Part shown: one piece after another, positions 46,567 to 57,249 of the stretch
Numbering within the stretch: position 1 is the first letter of the stretch
How the letters are laid out: every line of letters starts with the position of its first letter
Assembly (NCBI GenBank): GCA_948567375.1
Contig: OX419757.1
Location: 8,756,974 to 8,820,973, forward strand
Direction: 5' to 3'
Length of the DNA stretch: 64,000 nucleotides
Origin: Lunularia cruciata
Lineage: Eukaryota > Streptophyta > Marchantiopsida > Lunulariales > Lunulariaceae
Translations under genes and position numbers: made by a program
Notes under the pieces: generated by a model
The model's input: only the letters and a program-made list of their open reading frames with translations
Told to the model about the DNA's origin: nothing
Database searches by the model: none

Positions 46567-47559
46567 ATGGGGAAACTTCCGGTTTTCTTTGGCAAGGATG
46601 GAGAAGATGTGGAGGCTTTTGTGAGAGACTTCAAGAGAGCTTGCATAGGAAACAATGAGAGGAGGAAAAATGAGTGGACCTCATTATTACCAAATTTCTT
46701 TGAGGATGCAACACTTACATGGTATGAGTCAGAATACCAAAAGAGAGAGAGGAAAGATGTGGAAGAGGAGTCATGGGAGACTTTGACCTCAACACTCATT
46801 GAGAACTTTCTTCCTGATGAGAGTTATGAGAGATTGATGAGTGAGGTTACATTTCTCAAGCAAGGAGAAGGAGAGAAAGTGAGAGTCTATGTGGAAAGAG
46901 TGGAAAAGTTAGAGTCCAGATTTTGCATAGTGTTGAGGAAGGGTGGGGATGATGTGGAGACTACAATGATTGGCATAGGGGTCATGCTCACCAAGAATTT
47001 TGTGGGAGGGTTGAGACCACAAATTAGAAGCAAGGTGAGATATGAGAAACCTTCTTCCAAGGTTGAAGCTATCAAGATCACAATTTGTATGGAGGAGAGT
47101 TTGGAAGGGGATGAGAGTGATTTGGTGGTGAAGGAGGTTGTGCATCCTCCTCAAGGCTACAAGTATGGTAGAACTTCTGATACTTTGGTGGCAAGGGTTG
47201 CACCACAAGTAGTGGTTGCTCCAGTTCTTGCACCTCCACCAAAAGATCCACTTCAAACCATCATAGAACAACTTGCAGATCTCAAGATCAATGTGGTGCA
47301 ATTATGGGAGAAGAGAGAGGTGGATCAGAATGTAGGGAGAGGGCCTAAGAGTTATGGAAACTATCTATATAGAGGAGGCCAACCAACCAACAATTTCAAT
47401 GATACAAATTGTTTTGGTTGTGGAGGAAGAGGCCATATCCAAAGGAATTGCCCAAATTCCACTTACCATGGAGGAAGGGGTTATGAGGGAGCCAATAGAG
47501 GAAAGAGGGAGGAAGTGAAACCCAAGTGGCTCCTAATCCCAACAAAGGTAAGGGGATAG
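46567..47559 (+). CDS. Element D gag, nucleocapsid
   Basis: Intact 330-codon ORF. It starts MGKLPVFFGKDGEDVEAF, a typical gypsy gag opening; LLPNFFEDATLTWYESEY and FLPDESYERLMSEVTFLKQG follow (retrotransposon gag fold). A spacer leads to the CCHC knuckle C-F-G-C-G-G-R-G-H-I-Q-R-N-C (residues about 279-292). The last 34 bases overlap the protease ORF in the -1 frame, which suggests frameshifting. Confidence 0.85.
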   Translation: MGKLPVFFGKDGEDVEAFVRDFKRACIGNNERRKNEWTSLLPNFFEDATLTWYESEYQKRERKDVEEESWETLTSTLIENFLPDESYERLMSEVTFLKQGEGEKVRVYVERVEKLESRFCIVLRKGGDDVETTMIGIGVMLTKNFVGGLRPQIRSKVRYEKPSSKVEAIKITICMEESLEGDESDLVVKEVVHPPQGYKYGRTSDTLVARVAPQVVVAPVLAPPPKDPLQTIIEQLADLKINVVQLWEKREVDQNVGRGPKSYGNYLYRGGQPTNNFNDTNCFGCGGRGHIQRNCPNSTYHGGRGYEGANRGKREEVKPKWLLIPTKVRG

Positions 47560-48335
47560 CATCCATAGATGTGGTTGAGAGCAAGTATGAGAAGGGAGAG
47601 TGCTCAAACTCCAAGGGTCTTAATTTGGAGCTTTTGGCACAAGAGAAGAAGAGAGCTTGTTTTGCAGAGGATGTTCACTCTTCTCAAGGATATACTTCAA
47701 GCAAGGATACTCCTATGTCTACTAGGAGCACTCGCACTTCAACACTATCAACAACAAAGACTCCAAGGAAGAAGTTGGGGATGGAGGACTTCTTGATCTC
47801 AAACCAACAATGGAACTACAATGTGTTGGAGGATGTTGGTAGTCACAAGGCTAACATCACAGTGGGCCAATTAATTGCTTTGAACCCTACCTTGAGAAAG
47901 GAGCTTAGAGGTGGTTTGAGTTCTACAAGGAGCAAGAAGAAGAAGAAGGCAAAAGTTCCAGTATCAATGGGGGTGGTGGATGCCAAGCCATCACCATGGG
48001 AGGCTTGTGAAAATGCCTCCAAGATTGATGTGAGAGTAATTGGTCACAACATCAAGGATGCATCGGTTGATGGAGGATCAGCAGTGAATGCCATGTCAGA
48101 AAGGTTGATGAAGAAGTTGGGTATGACACCCTCAAGACCTTCAACATTTGTGGTGAGCATGGCAAACAAGCAACAAGTTCGACCAGTAGGGGTGATGGAT
48201 AAGGTGGTAGTTTCAGTTATGGGAGTTCAAAATCTCATGACTTTCTAAGTCTTGAAGGATTCAAGCTATGACTTACTTCTTGGGAGGCCATGGTTGAGAG
48301 TAGCATGCACAACTGATCGATAGCACAAAGGGTAC
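47526..48335 (+). pseudogene. Element D aspartic protease
   Basis: Frame open from 47,526 to TAA at 48,246-48,248, continuing in the same frame beyond it. The active site reads DASVDGGSAVNAMSE, with DGG where D-S/T-G is usual, as in some plant gypsy lineages. After the stop come VLKDSSYDLLLGRPWL and GYLRIGPSNHRV, which lead straight into RT. A second stop lies at about 48,322. Confidence 0.7.
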
Positions 48336-49358
48336 TTGAGGATTGGGCCATCAAACCATAGAGTCACAGTTCCTGTGACTAACACCACCAACACTTCACA
48401 TTTAGATACACCATCTTCTGATTATTGGGAATCTGATTCTGAAGAAGGAGCTTCAGCTGTGGACACAAGCATGGAAGAGGAGACTTCCACGGAGGAAGAT
48501 GAATCTGAATATGATTCAGATGTGTATCCCTTGTGTGCTATGGATTTTGCACCTAAGCCAGAGGTTTTGAAGGACCCAGAAAAATCACCATTGACACTTG
48601 AGGAGGTAGAGAGAAGGTTAGCTACCCTCAAGTATGGCCCGAATGTTACCAAGGAGGAGAAGGTGAGATTTGAGGAGATTTTCCGCACGTTCATCCATGT
48701 GTTTGCTTTCAATTACAAGGATTTGAAAGAAGTCACCTTGGAGGAGCACAAGATAGAGGTGGAGTCACATGCAAGACCAATCCGCCAAAAGCAACATCAC
48801 ATTAGCCCACCAATATCTTTGGTTGTGAAGGAGGAGATTGATAAGCTCAAGGAGACTGGATTTATCTTTGAGGTGGAGAATTCAGAATGGGTGTCTCCAA
48901 TTGTCATTGTGAAGAAAAAGAATGGCAAGCTTCAGGTATGTGTGGATTACAAGAAGCTCAATGTTGTTACCAAGAAGGACTACTACCCATTGCCATTCAT
49001 TGATGAGATCTTGGAGGAGGTTGCAGGTCATGAGAGGTACAGTTTTGGAGATGGTTATAGTGGATATAACCAAATCAAGATTGCACCAGAGCATCAACAA
49101 CTCACCACATTCACCACACCTTGGGGAACTTATGCTTTCAAGGTCATGCCTTTTGGGCTTTGCAATGCTCCAACCACATTCCAACGGTTCATGAACAAGG
49201 TATTTGAACCTTTCATTGGGAAATTTGTGAGAGACTTCATTGATGACTTTTGTGTTTATGGGAGCAAGGAGGACCACCTAATCAAAGTCTTGCAATGCTT
49301 GGATGAGGCAAATGCATCACTCAACCCAGGGTGGATGATACTCTTGCAAGGTGGATGA
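48336..49358 (+). pseudogene. Element D reverse transcriptase with truncated 3' part
   Basis: Frame contains SPIVIVKKKNGKLQVCVDY, PLPFIDEILEEVAGHERYSF, PEHQQLTTFTTPWGTYAF and VMPFGLCNAPTTFQRFMNKV. The active site is FIDDFCVYG; the first Asp pair is intact. After LQCLDEANASLNP it jumps to the last residues of RNase H (ARWMILLSEYDYTIEDRSG, 49,345 on), so thumb and most of RNase H are deleted. A 17-bp sequence at the junction (GGTGGATGATACTCTTG) is present twice, at 49,330 and 49,350. Confidence 0.85.
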
Positions 49359-50794
49359 TACTCTTGTCTGAGTATGACTACACCATTGAGGATAGGTCAG
49401 GAAAGAAACATGCAAATGCTGATTTGTTATCTAGAGCCTATGATCATGATGGAGATGAGCCAGTGGATGATTCCTTCCCGGATGAGGAGCTCATGACAAT
49501 CTCAGTCACTCAAGAGGTTCCATTGGAGTACAAGGAGATTGTGGATTTTGTGACAAGAGGTAACTATCCAGAAGGGATGCATGCTAGGGAGAGGAAGGCC
49601 CTTGCAGCAAGATCTAGACCTTACACAATGGTGGAGGATATTCTTTTTCACCAAGGAGCAGATGGTCTACTTCAAAGAGCAGTGGGTAAGGAAGAGTCTA
49701 TCTTACTCATAAAGGAGTTTCATGAAGGTTTAGTATGTGGAGGACACTTTGCAAGAAAGGTGACTGCTTTCAAGATTCTAGATGCAGGTTACCATTGGAG
49801 AGGGATTTTCAAGGATTGTCTTGATTATTGCAAAACTTGTCATGTTTGTCAAGCTTTTGCTAGAAAATCTACATCCACTCCACCACTTAGATCAATTCCA
49901 TTGCTAGGACCTTTTGAGAAGTGGAGAATTGATTTTGTAGGTCCTCTCAATAGAACCCCAAGGAACAATCGGTACATTGTGGTAGTTACTGATTACCTTA
50001 CCAAGTGGGTTGAGGCTAGACCATTGAGGGACAAGAATGAAGATGAAGTGGGTAGATTTCTTTATGAATGCATTATCACTAAGTTTTGATGCCCTTTGGA
50101 GTTGGTTTCTGATAGAGGAGGAGAGTTTACAGGAAGCATTACTACAGCCATGCTACGACATTTCTCTATCACACATAGAGTAACTACATCCTATAAGCCA
50201 AATTCGAATGGCTTGGAAGAGAGAACCAATCAGACCTTGTGCATGATGTTGGCCAAAGATGCAGAAATGGAGGGGGCTAAACATCATTGGGACAAGAGGA
50301 TTCATGCAGTTTTGTGGGAGTATAGGACAACCATGAAGACTTCCACCGGATATTCTCCATTTCAATTGTTGTATGGTATTGAGTCTACCTTACCTATTCA
50401 CTTTGATCTTCCTACCTTCCAAAGCATTCATAGGAGATTGAAGAAAGCACACGGAGGTGATGTAGAGAAGTCAAGGAAGGAACAACTCATGGAGTTGGAA
50501 GAGGCAAGAGCAGTTGCTATGGTTCGAGTGGAGCAAGCCCAAAGGAGACAAAAGGAGAGCTATGACAAGAGGCAAGGCAAGAAGAAGGTGGAGCCTTTCA
50601 AAGAAGGTGATTGGGTAATGTTGTTTGATTCCATTCGATTCAAGAGAGTGCAAAAGAAGTTTTTGCCTAAGTACTTTGGACCTTTCATAGTGGAGAAGGT
50701 GTGGGGCAATTACACCTATGATCTCAAGGAGTTGGGAGGAAGACACTTTGATAGGATTAACCATGATAAGTTGAAGATGTACCATAGAAGGTAG
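49345..50794 (+). pseudogene. Element D RNase H tail and integrase, one nonsense codon
   Basis: HHCC zinc finger: HEGLVCGGHFARK ... CKTCHVC (about 49,722-49,850). DDE core: WRIDFVGPL (Asp), LVSDRGGEF (Asp, 50,099-50,125), PNSNGLEERTNQTL (Glu). The C-terminal module ends FDRINHDKLKMYHRR at 50,794. The only break is TGA at 50,087-50,089, where related integrases have Gly, a single-base change. Otherwise open over 480 codons. Confidence 0.85.
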
Positions 50795-50842
50795 AGAGAC
50801 CTTCACTTTGAGGACAAAGTGAAAACTTAGTCTGGAGGTAAA

Positions 50843-51534
50843 TGTAACACCCATTTGTGCATGTGTGTGGTATTGTGATATTTAGCTTGGTACTACAAGT
50901 ACTTAAGAGATATTATTTATATAGAGATAAAGGATGGTTCTATATTAGTCATGGTTAGCTAAAGTTAGTCATTGCTAAGATAGAGGGGACCTTACTTTAG
51001 AGGAAGTAGAAAAGATGAGCACCACTATTTTGGACTTTAGTGTGTTGACTTGGTATTATTCCTAGGTGTTTGGCTTTGAGGAAAGAGTTGAGAACTCTTG
51101 GGCCCGCAAGCCTTTTTGTTTTGGATTCTTCTTTAGTCCAAGGATAGCCCATGTGAAGGAATCCTTGACTTAGTGGTTGGGTCAAGATAAGACCACATGC
51201 TTAGGAGAATATGCCCATGTGAATGGATACTTCTTTCTACTTTTTGACTTTACTTGACTTTTAGTCTAGTAACTTGAGTTACTACGGTAATTAGTAACTT
51301 TGGTACGTAACTATTTCACAAGTATATAAACAAGGGGTGAGGAGGTACTCATCATCCTTTCATTTGCAACTATCTCTCTCTCATTGAGTTCTCTAGTGAT
51401 CAATGTCTTGAGTCTTGGAGTGTTAGCCTTGGAGGAGTATGATGGAGTTGGGGTTCCTTGCCTTCTTAGTCCATGGTGCGCTACTATAATAGCCATCAGA
51501 GGTTCATCTTGAGTGAGAGACAGGGCGGCTCACA
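50843..51534 (+). repeat. Element D 3' LTR
   Basis: Preceded by the purine tract AGTCTGGAGGTAAA. Starts TGTAACACCC and ends CGGCTCACA, 692 bp. Matches the 5' LTR and the solo LTR at 31,019; the final 80 bp are shared only with the solo LTR. Confidence 0.88.
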
Positions 51535-53340
51535 GGACTACCTAGATTACACCCTTGGTCCACATGGGATGCAGCCAGAGGACGTGTGGAGCTTGCTGCC
51601 AGAGTGGAAAGAGTTTTTCACACAGAGGTTGGGACCTCTAGTGGTCGGGAGCATGACACTATTGCTCCCAAGGGCCTAGTGTAGCAGCCAGTCAGTACGT
51701 CTTCCACTCCTACTACAGTTACAGAGGATACTTGGGAGCTAGATCTTGGACCCAAGCTTACTGGAGAGGAAAGACGAAGGGTTTGGAGGTTCTTGAGGAG
51801 TCACATGAGTTGTTTTGCCTTTAGTATGAAGGATTTGGGTGCTTTGAAGGGACCTGGTATACGGATTGAGCTGACTAGCAACACACCAGTTTTCCAACGT
51901 CCTCATCGATATAGTGAGATGGAGAGGACATTGATTCATAGCCGGAGTAGTGACCTTTTTGAGGCTGGTTTGGTAGAGATTTCACATGGAGAGTATGCAT
52001 CAGCGACAGTGATGCCAGCCAAGAAGGATATGCATGGCAACTATACAGATAGGCGGATGTGTGGAGATTACCATCCTATCAACCGACAGACCAGGGCTGA
52101 TCGGTATGCCATGCCTACACCGGAGGAGATTTTGGATGCGAATGGGCATGCAAAGGTCTTCAATACTTTGGATCTTCGAGCGGGATATCATTAGTTGCCG
52201 ATCAGGGAGGAGGATAAGTCCAAGACAACATTTTGGGCTATTGATCCTCACGGCAAGGATGTGTTATATCAGTGGAGGTTCTTACCATTTGGGTTGAAGA
52301 ATGCTCCTGCTAAGTTCCAGAGGGTCATGGATAGGATCCTAGCTGGATTGGATTTTGCTCAGTGCTATATTGATGACATTTTGGTTTATAGCACTACTGT
52401 GGAGGAGCATGAGAGACAGTTGTTGGAGGTGTTTGAGAGGTTGAGATCTAATGGACTCAAACTACATCTTGGGAAGTGTAGGTTCTTCCATGAGCAGGTT
52501 GAGTATTTGGGTCACACTATCTACCCCGGAGGACTTGGTGTCCAACAGACCAAGGTGGAGGCTATTGCACGTATTCCTTGGCCTACGGATGTGAGCAGAG
52601 TGCAAGCATTCCTTGGGTTGGCAAACTTCTATCGCCGTTATGTTAGAGGATTTAGTGCCATTGCCAAGGCCTTGATGAAGCTGACCAAGCTTACACATGA
52701 GTGGTGTTGGGGAGATGAGCAGGAGAGAGCTTTTGTAGAGCTCAAGGAGAGGTTGACATCTGCTCCTATTTTGAGGAGACCGATCAAGGGACGACCATTT
52801 CAGGTTCACACTGATTGGAGTATGTTGGGGGCTTGGAGCGGTGCTCACCCAACATGACGATGAGGAGAAGGAGTTTGTGGTGGCCTATGCTAGTCGCTCC
52901 AACAATTCAGCGGAGGCAAAGTATAGTTCATATGAGGGAGAGTGCTTGATAGCAGTTTGGGCAGTAGCACATTTCCGATGTTACCTATTTGGTAACCCCT
53001 TCACTCTCATCACTGATCATCAGCCACTGAAGTGGTTGATGGAGTCCGACAAGCTTTCAGGGAAGCTTGCACGATGGGCTCTGATTTTACAGGAGTATGA
53101 TTTCACGGTTGTTCATAGACCAGGAGTGATGAACTGTGATGCAGATGGGTTGAGTAGAAACCCATGTCCCATCCAGTAGGATCAGACCGGAGCATGTTGG
53201 CATGGTGAGACAGATGAGGAGATGGTGCCAGGTTGGCATGCATCGGCCTTTTTGTGTATATTTGTAGAGGCTTTGGTGGTATCTCTCTCAGTGCATACAG
53301 GAGGAGTTATTGAGGTCACAGATCCAGAGAGTGAAGATAT
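51535..53340 (+). pseudogene. Element B reverse transcriptase and RNase H
   Basis: RT start PVFQRPHRYSEMERTLI (about 51,890), GEYASATVMPAKKDMHGNY, active site CYIDDILVYS (about 52,362-52,392), hinge VQAFLGLANFYRRYVRGF. RNase H: HTDWSMLG, YSSYEGECLIAVWAVAHF, LITDHQPLKWLM. Breaks: TAG at 52,192 where element A has CAA (Gln), a frameshift near 52,840, and TAG at 53,177-53,182 where element A has Gln. Leading bases 51,535-51,700 match the post-methyltransferase linker of element A. Confidence 0.88.
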
Positions 53341-53377
53341 TGGTACAGTTTAGCAAGACATTCATGATGATGTCTTA

Positions 53378-54799
53378 TTGATGGACTATCTTTGCACTGG
53401 TGTTGTGGGTGGCACAATTGGGGCCAAGAAGAGAGACCGTGTTCTTCAGCGAGCCAGACGGTTCAGATTGGAGGGTAGGCACCTTTTGCATGTATGGGAG
53501 GATGGTAGAGTGCGAGTAGTACCACTTCCATCACAGAGACCACAGTTGGTCCGTCATACTCATGAGGAGCTAGGACATTTTGGAGTAAAGCGTACATATA
53601 GCTTACTCCAGAGTCATTATTGGTGGTGCGGTATGCAGACCAAGGTACAGCAATTTGTTGCCACATGTATGGTTTGTGACCAAGTTAGAGCATCATTCAA
53701 TGCTCCTACGCCACAGTTACACCCATTACCTATCATGGGATTGGGTTACCGTTGGAGTTTGGACTTCGCCGGACCTTTACCGCTGACTGTGAGACATCAT
53801 TGGTATGTTTTGGTGATGGTGGAGCACTTCTCCAAGTGGATTGAGTTGGTGGCACTTCCTGACAAGTTCAGTGAAGGGACAGCGTACTCATTCTTGGATC
53901 GAGTTCTTAGTCATTTTGGTGCACCAGCTGAGGTTTTGACTGATCAGGGTACAGAGTTCTTGGGGGAGTTTCAGGTCTTGTGTGACAAGGCTTTGATTGA
54001 TCATCGTACTACATCCCAAGATCACCCTGAGGCAGATGGCTTAGCAGAGAGAGTGGTTCAAATAGTAAAGAGAGGATTGCAAAAGTATGGTTTGCAAAGA
54101 GGCCACTTGGGAGATTGGGATCTCCAATTACCTTGGTTGGCCATGGGCTATCGGTTCAGCCGGCAAGCCTCCTTAGCATCATTCTCTCCATACTTTCTAC
54201 TCTATGGACAAGATCCTGATTTACCTGCAGCCATTCGTCGAGATGCTATTGTAGTTTTGGACTTGGATGACCCCGATGTATGGATGAGCGCATGTTCTCA
54301 GCGGGCAGAGATCTTTCGGAGAGTGATGCCGATGGCCTTTGAGAACTTGGCGATTGCTCAGCATGGAGATACTTTATGTTATGCTACCATTCAAGGAGGA
54401 GGTTATAGACCCTTGATCCATCAATTTCATCCAAGCAACTATGTATATCTACAGCAGACAGCACCGACAACACTTGATGTTTCTACCAGCCGCACTATCT
54501 TGAGAGTGTGCAAGGTTTTGCTATCTGGAGTCCTTGTGTTAGAAGGACGTGATGGTGTTGTTTGGAAGGATCATGTGCGCAATTGTGCACCATACCACCT
54601 CCCAAACATTGGTGGTACTATGGACCCAAGCTTGGCACTTGTACGTGCAGGCTTGAGGTGTATGTTATGTGGCTCTTCTAGTGGAGCTGCTACTATGTTA
54701 GTGTGTGATAGCTGTTGGAGAGGATGGCATATGGCATGTATGACTCCTCCCCTCACGGTGGTTCCTTAGGGATAGTGGTTATGTCCTAGATGTACTTGA
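53378..54799 (+). pseudogene. Element B integrase and PHD finger, unit 1
   Basis: Nearly intact 463-codon frame. Zinc finger HTHEELGHFGVKRTY ... CMVCDQ. Core: WSLDFAGPLPL (Asp), VLTDQGTEFLGE (Asp), HPEADGLAERVVQ (Glu). The C-terminal region ends in a PHD finger (CMLCGS, CDSCWRGWHMAC, then WLCPRC after two stops at 54,767-54,775). Zinc ligands Cys4-His-Cys3 are all present, so the domain call is secure. PHD fingers bind histone H3 tails in other proteins; target-chromatin recognition is inferred here. Confidence 0.88.
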
Positions 54800-54968
54800 C
54801 CTATAGCTAGTTCATTCTTTATATGGTATAGATTGCAGATAGGCAACTAACGATGAGGCTCCATAGCGCCCGGCTTCCTGATCTTTGCCCATTAGAGGGT
54901 ATACCATATACTTAGAGTAGATGGCTATTTGGAGTTAGAGGGACCTAACCGCTAGCTAGGGGGGCGAT

Positions 54969-55073
54969 TGTGGCACTTTAGAGTCTATGTATGACTTATG
55001 TGTGAGTTGTGCTTTTATAGTGTATGATGTTGACAATGATGTATGTTGTGTAGCGATGTATATACGCACAACA
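54969..55073 (+). repeat. Extra internal B repeat in element B
   Basis: TGTGGCACTTTAG...CGCACAACA, preceded by the polypurine tract. Its end joins directly to integrase coding sequence equivalent to 53,431. Confidence 0.85.
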
Positions 55074-56430
55074 AGAGAGACCGTGTTCTTCAACAAGCCA
55101 AACGGTTTAGATTGGAGGGCACACACCTTTTGCATGTATAGGAGGATGGTAGAGCGCGAGTAGTACCACTTCCATCACAGAGACCACAGTTGGTCCGTCA
55201 TGCTCATGAGGAGCTAGGACATTTTGGAGTAAAGCGTACATATAGCTTACTCCAGAGTCATTATTGATGGTGCGGTATGCAGACCAAGGTACAACAGTTT
55301 GTTGCCAGATGTGTGGTTTGTGACCGAATTAGAGCATCATTCAATGCTCCTATGCCACAGTTACACCCATAACCTATCATGGGATTGGGTTACCGTTGGA
55401 GTTTGGACTTTGTTGGACCTTCACCGTTGACTATGAGACATCATTGGTATGTTTTGGTGATGGTGGAGCACTTCTCCAAGTGGATTGAGTTGGTGGCACT
55501 TCCTAAGAAGTCCATTGAAGGGACAGCTTACTCGTTCTTGGATCGAGTTCTTAGTCAGTTTGGTGTACAAGTTGAGGTTTTGACCGATCAGGGTACATAG
55601 TTCTTGGGAGAGTTTCAGGTCTTGTGTGACAAGGCTTTGATTGATCATCGTACTACATCCCAATATCACCCTAAGGCAGATGGCTTAGCATAGAGAGTGG
55701 TTCAGACGGTGAAGAGAGGATTGCAAAAGTATGGTTTGCAGAGAGGCCACTTGGGAGATTGGGATCTCCAGTTACCTTGGTTGGCATGGGCTATCGGTTC
55801 AGCCGGCAAGCCTCCTTAGCATCCTTCTCTCCATACTTTCTACTCTATGGACAAGATCCAGATTTACGTGCAGCCATTTGTCAAATTGCTAATGTAGTTT
55901 TGGACTTGGATGAGCGCATGTTCTCAATGGATAGAGATCTTTCGGAGAGTGATGCCGATGGCCTTTGAGAACTTAGCGATTGCTCAGCATAAAGATTCTT
56001 TACGCTATGCTACCATTCAAGGAGGAGGTTATAGACCCTTGATCCGTCAATTTCATCCAAGCGACTATGTATATCTACAGACAGCACTGACGATAGTTGA
56101 TGCTTCAACAGGCCGCACTATCTTGAGAGTGCGTGAGGTTTTGCCATCTGGAGTCCTTGTGGTGGAAGGACGTAATGGTGTTGTTTGGAAGGATCATGTG
56201 TGCAATTGTGCACCATGCCACCTCTCAAACATTGATGGTACTATGGACCCAAGCTTGGCACTTGTACGTGCAGGCTTGAGGTGTATGTTATGTGGCTCTT
56301 CAAGTGGAGCTGCTACTATGTTAGTGTGTGATAGCTGTTCAAGAGGATGGCATATGGATGTATGACTCCTCCCCTCATGGTGGTTCCTTAGGGGCAGTGG
56401 TTATATCCTAGATGTACTTGACCTATAGCT
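55074..56430 (+). pseudogene. Element B integrase and PHD finger, duplicated unit 2
   Basis: Diverged tandem copy of 53,431-54,799. WSLDFVGPSPL, VLTDQGT followed by a stop, HPKADGLA followed by a stop, and the PHD part CMLCGSSSGAATMLVCDSC. It has more stops than unit 1, and the PHD is frameshifted after RGWHM. Confidence 0.85.
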
Positions 56431-56589
56431 AGTTCATTCTTTATATGGTATAGATTGTAGACATGCGATTAACAATGGGGCTCCATAGCATCCGGCCTCT
56501 AGATCTTTGCCCATTATAGGGTATACCATATACTTGGAGTAGATGGCTATCTGGAGTAAGAGGGACCTAACCGCCAGCTAGGGGGGCGA

Positions 56590-56687
56590 CTTTAGAGTCT
56601 ATGTATGACTTATGTGTGAGTTGTGCTTCTATAGTGTATGATGTTGACAGCGATGTATGTTGTGTAGTGCTGCATATACGCATGACA
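56590..56687 (+). repeat. Element B terminal repeat B1
   Basis: CTTTAGAGTCTATG...GCATGACA; it lacks the first eight bases of other B copies, directly after the polypurine tract. Two bases (AC) separate it from A2. Confidence 0.85.
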
Positions 56688-56689
56688 AC

Positions 56690-57139
56690 TATCACGCCAT
56701 TTGTAGTGTCACATCTAGATTGCTCAAACATTGGAGTTCCAATGATAGTAGTTAGAGTTATTTCAGCAGTTTCTCAAAGAATACTTTCCAACGGTCAGAT
56801 TTTGTGTTTGGGGTATTGACTTCACAGTGGGGCCTACCATCACTTTGCACTGTTTTCACCGTTGAGTGTGCCATCAACAAGACCGTTAGGGTTCAGACCT
56901 AGCTCAAGTCCAGGGGGTATACTTTTGAAGTGCAGCTCCAGAGAGCTCACTTCTTTGATGTTGAGCCTTTGAGTTTGTGGCTATGGTGGACAGAGGCCGG
57001 TGAGCATCACCTGGATTCTCTATGCTTGAGTGGGTGTGACTTGACTGTAATCAGTGCCCAATTATTGACAGTTTATAGAGTGATAGATCAAGTATTGATC
57101 TGAGTTGAGTTGAGTTGAGAGTTGTAAAAAATCTGATTA
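56690..57139 (+). repeat. Element B terminal repeat A2
   Basis: TATCACGCCATTTGTAG to CTGATTA, homologous to A1. The first G of TGTC is A here. Confidence 0.9.
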
Positions 57140-57140
57140 T

Positions 57141-57245
57141 TGTGGCACTTTAGAGTCTATGTATGACTTATGTGTGAGTTGTTCTTCTATAGTGTATGAT
57201 GTTGACAACAATGTATGTTGTGTAGCAATGTATACACGCACGACA
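57141..57245 (+). repeat. Element B terminal repeat B2
   Basis: TGTGGCACTTTAGAG...CGCACGACA, followed by TGGA, the right target duplication at 57,246-57,249. Confidence 0.87.
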
Positions 57246-57249
57246 TGGA

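Larger units (their letters stand above)
44390..51534 (+). mobile_element. Element D: nested Ty3/gypsy retrotransposon
   Basis: Flanked by LTRs that are almost identical over 600 bases (about eight differences noticed), so it is the youngest insertion here. Order: 5' LTR, primer-binding site, zinc-knuckle ORF, gag, protease, RT, remnant RNase H, integrase, polypurine tract, 3' LTR. No chromodomain was seen; integrase and domain style resemble the Tat/Athila-type lineage. It lacks a target duplication: the host sequence missing between its two sides is about 1.1 kb of methyltransferase coding sequence, judged against element A. Confidence 0.9.
40676..57245 (+). mobile_element. Element B: second split-repeat Ty3/gypsy element, carrying nested element D
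   Basis: Order: A1 (40,676-41,127), 1.5-kb leader, gag, protease, first motif of the methyltransferase, nested element D (44,390-51,534), RT-RNase H, integrase-PHD, an extra B copy (54,969-55,073), a second integrase-PHD copy (55,074-56,430), B1 (about 56,590-56,687), A2 (56,690-57,139), B2 (57,141-57,245). Ends are TGTC...GACA with the flanking repeat TGGA. A1 and A2 differ by roughly a tenth of positions, so this is an old insertion. It keeps the gag that element A lacks, while A keeps the methyltransferase that B lacks. Confidence 0.85.

Noticed and set aside
54969..57139. Calling B+A (TGTGGCAC...TGATTACA) the ordinary LTR of elements A and B
   Set aside because: It fits the polypurine tract and TG...CA rule, but neither 5' end starts with B, and the 4-bp direct repeats lie outside A1 and B2 in both elements.
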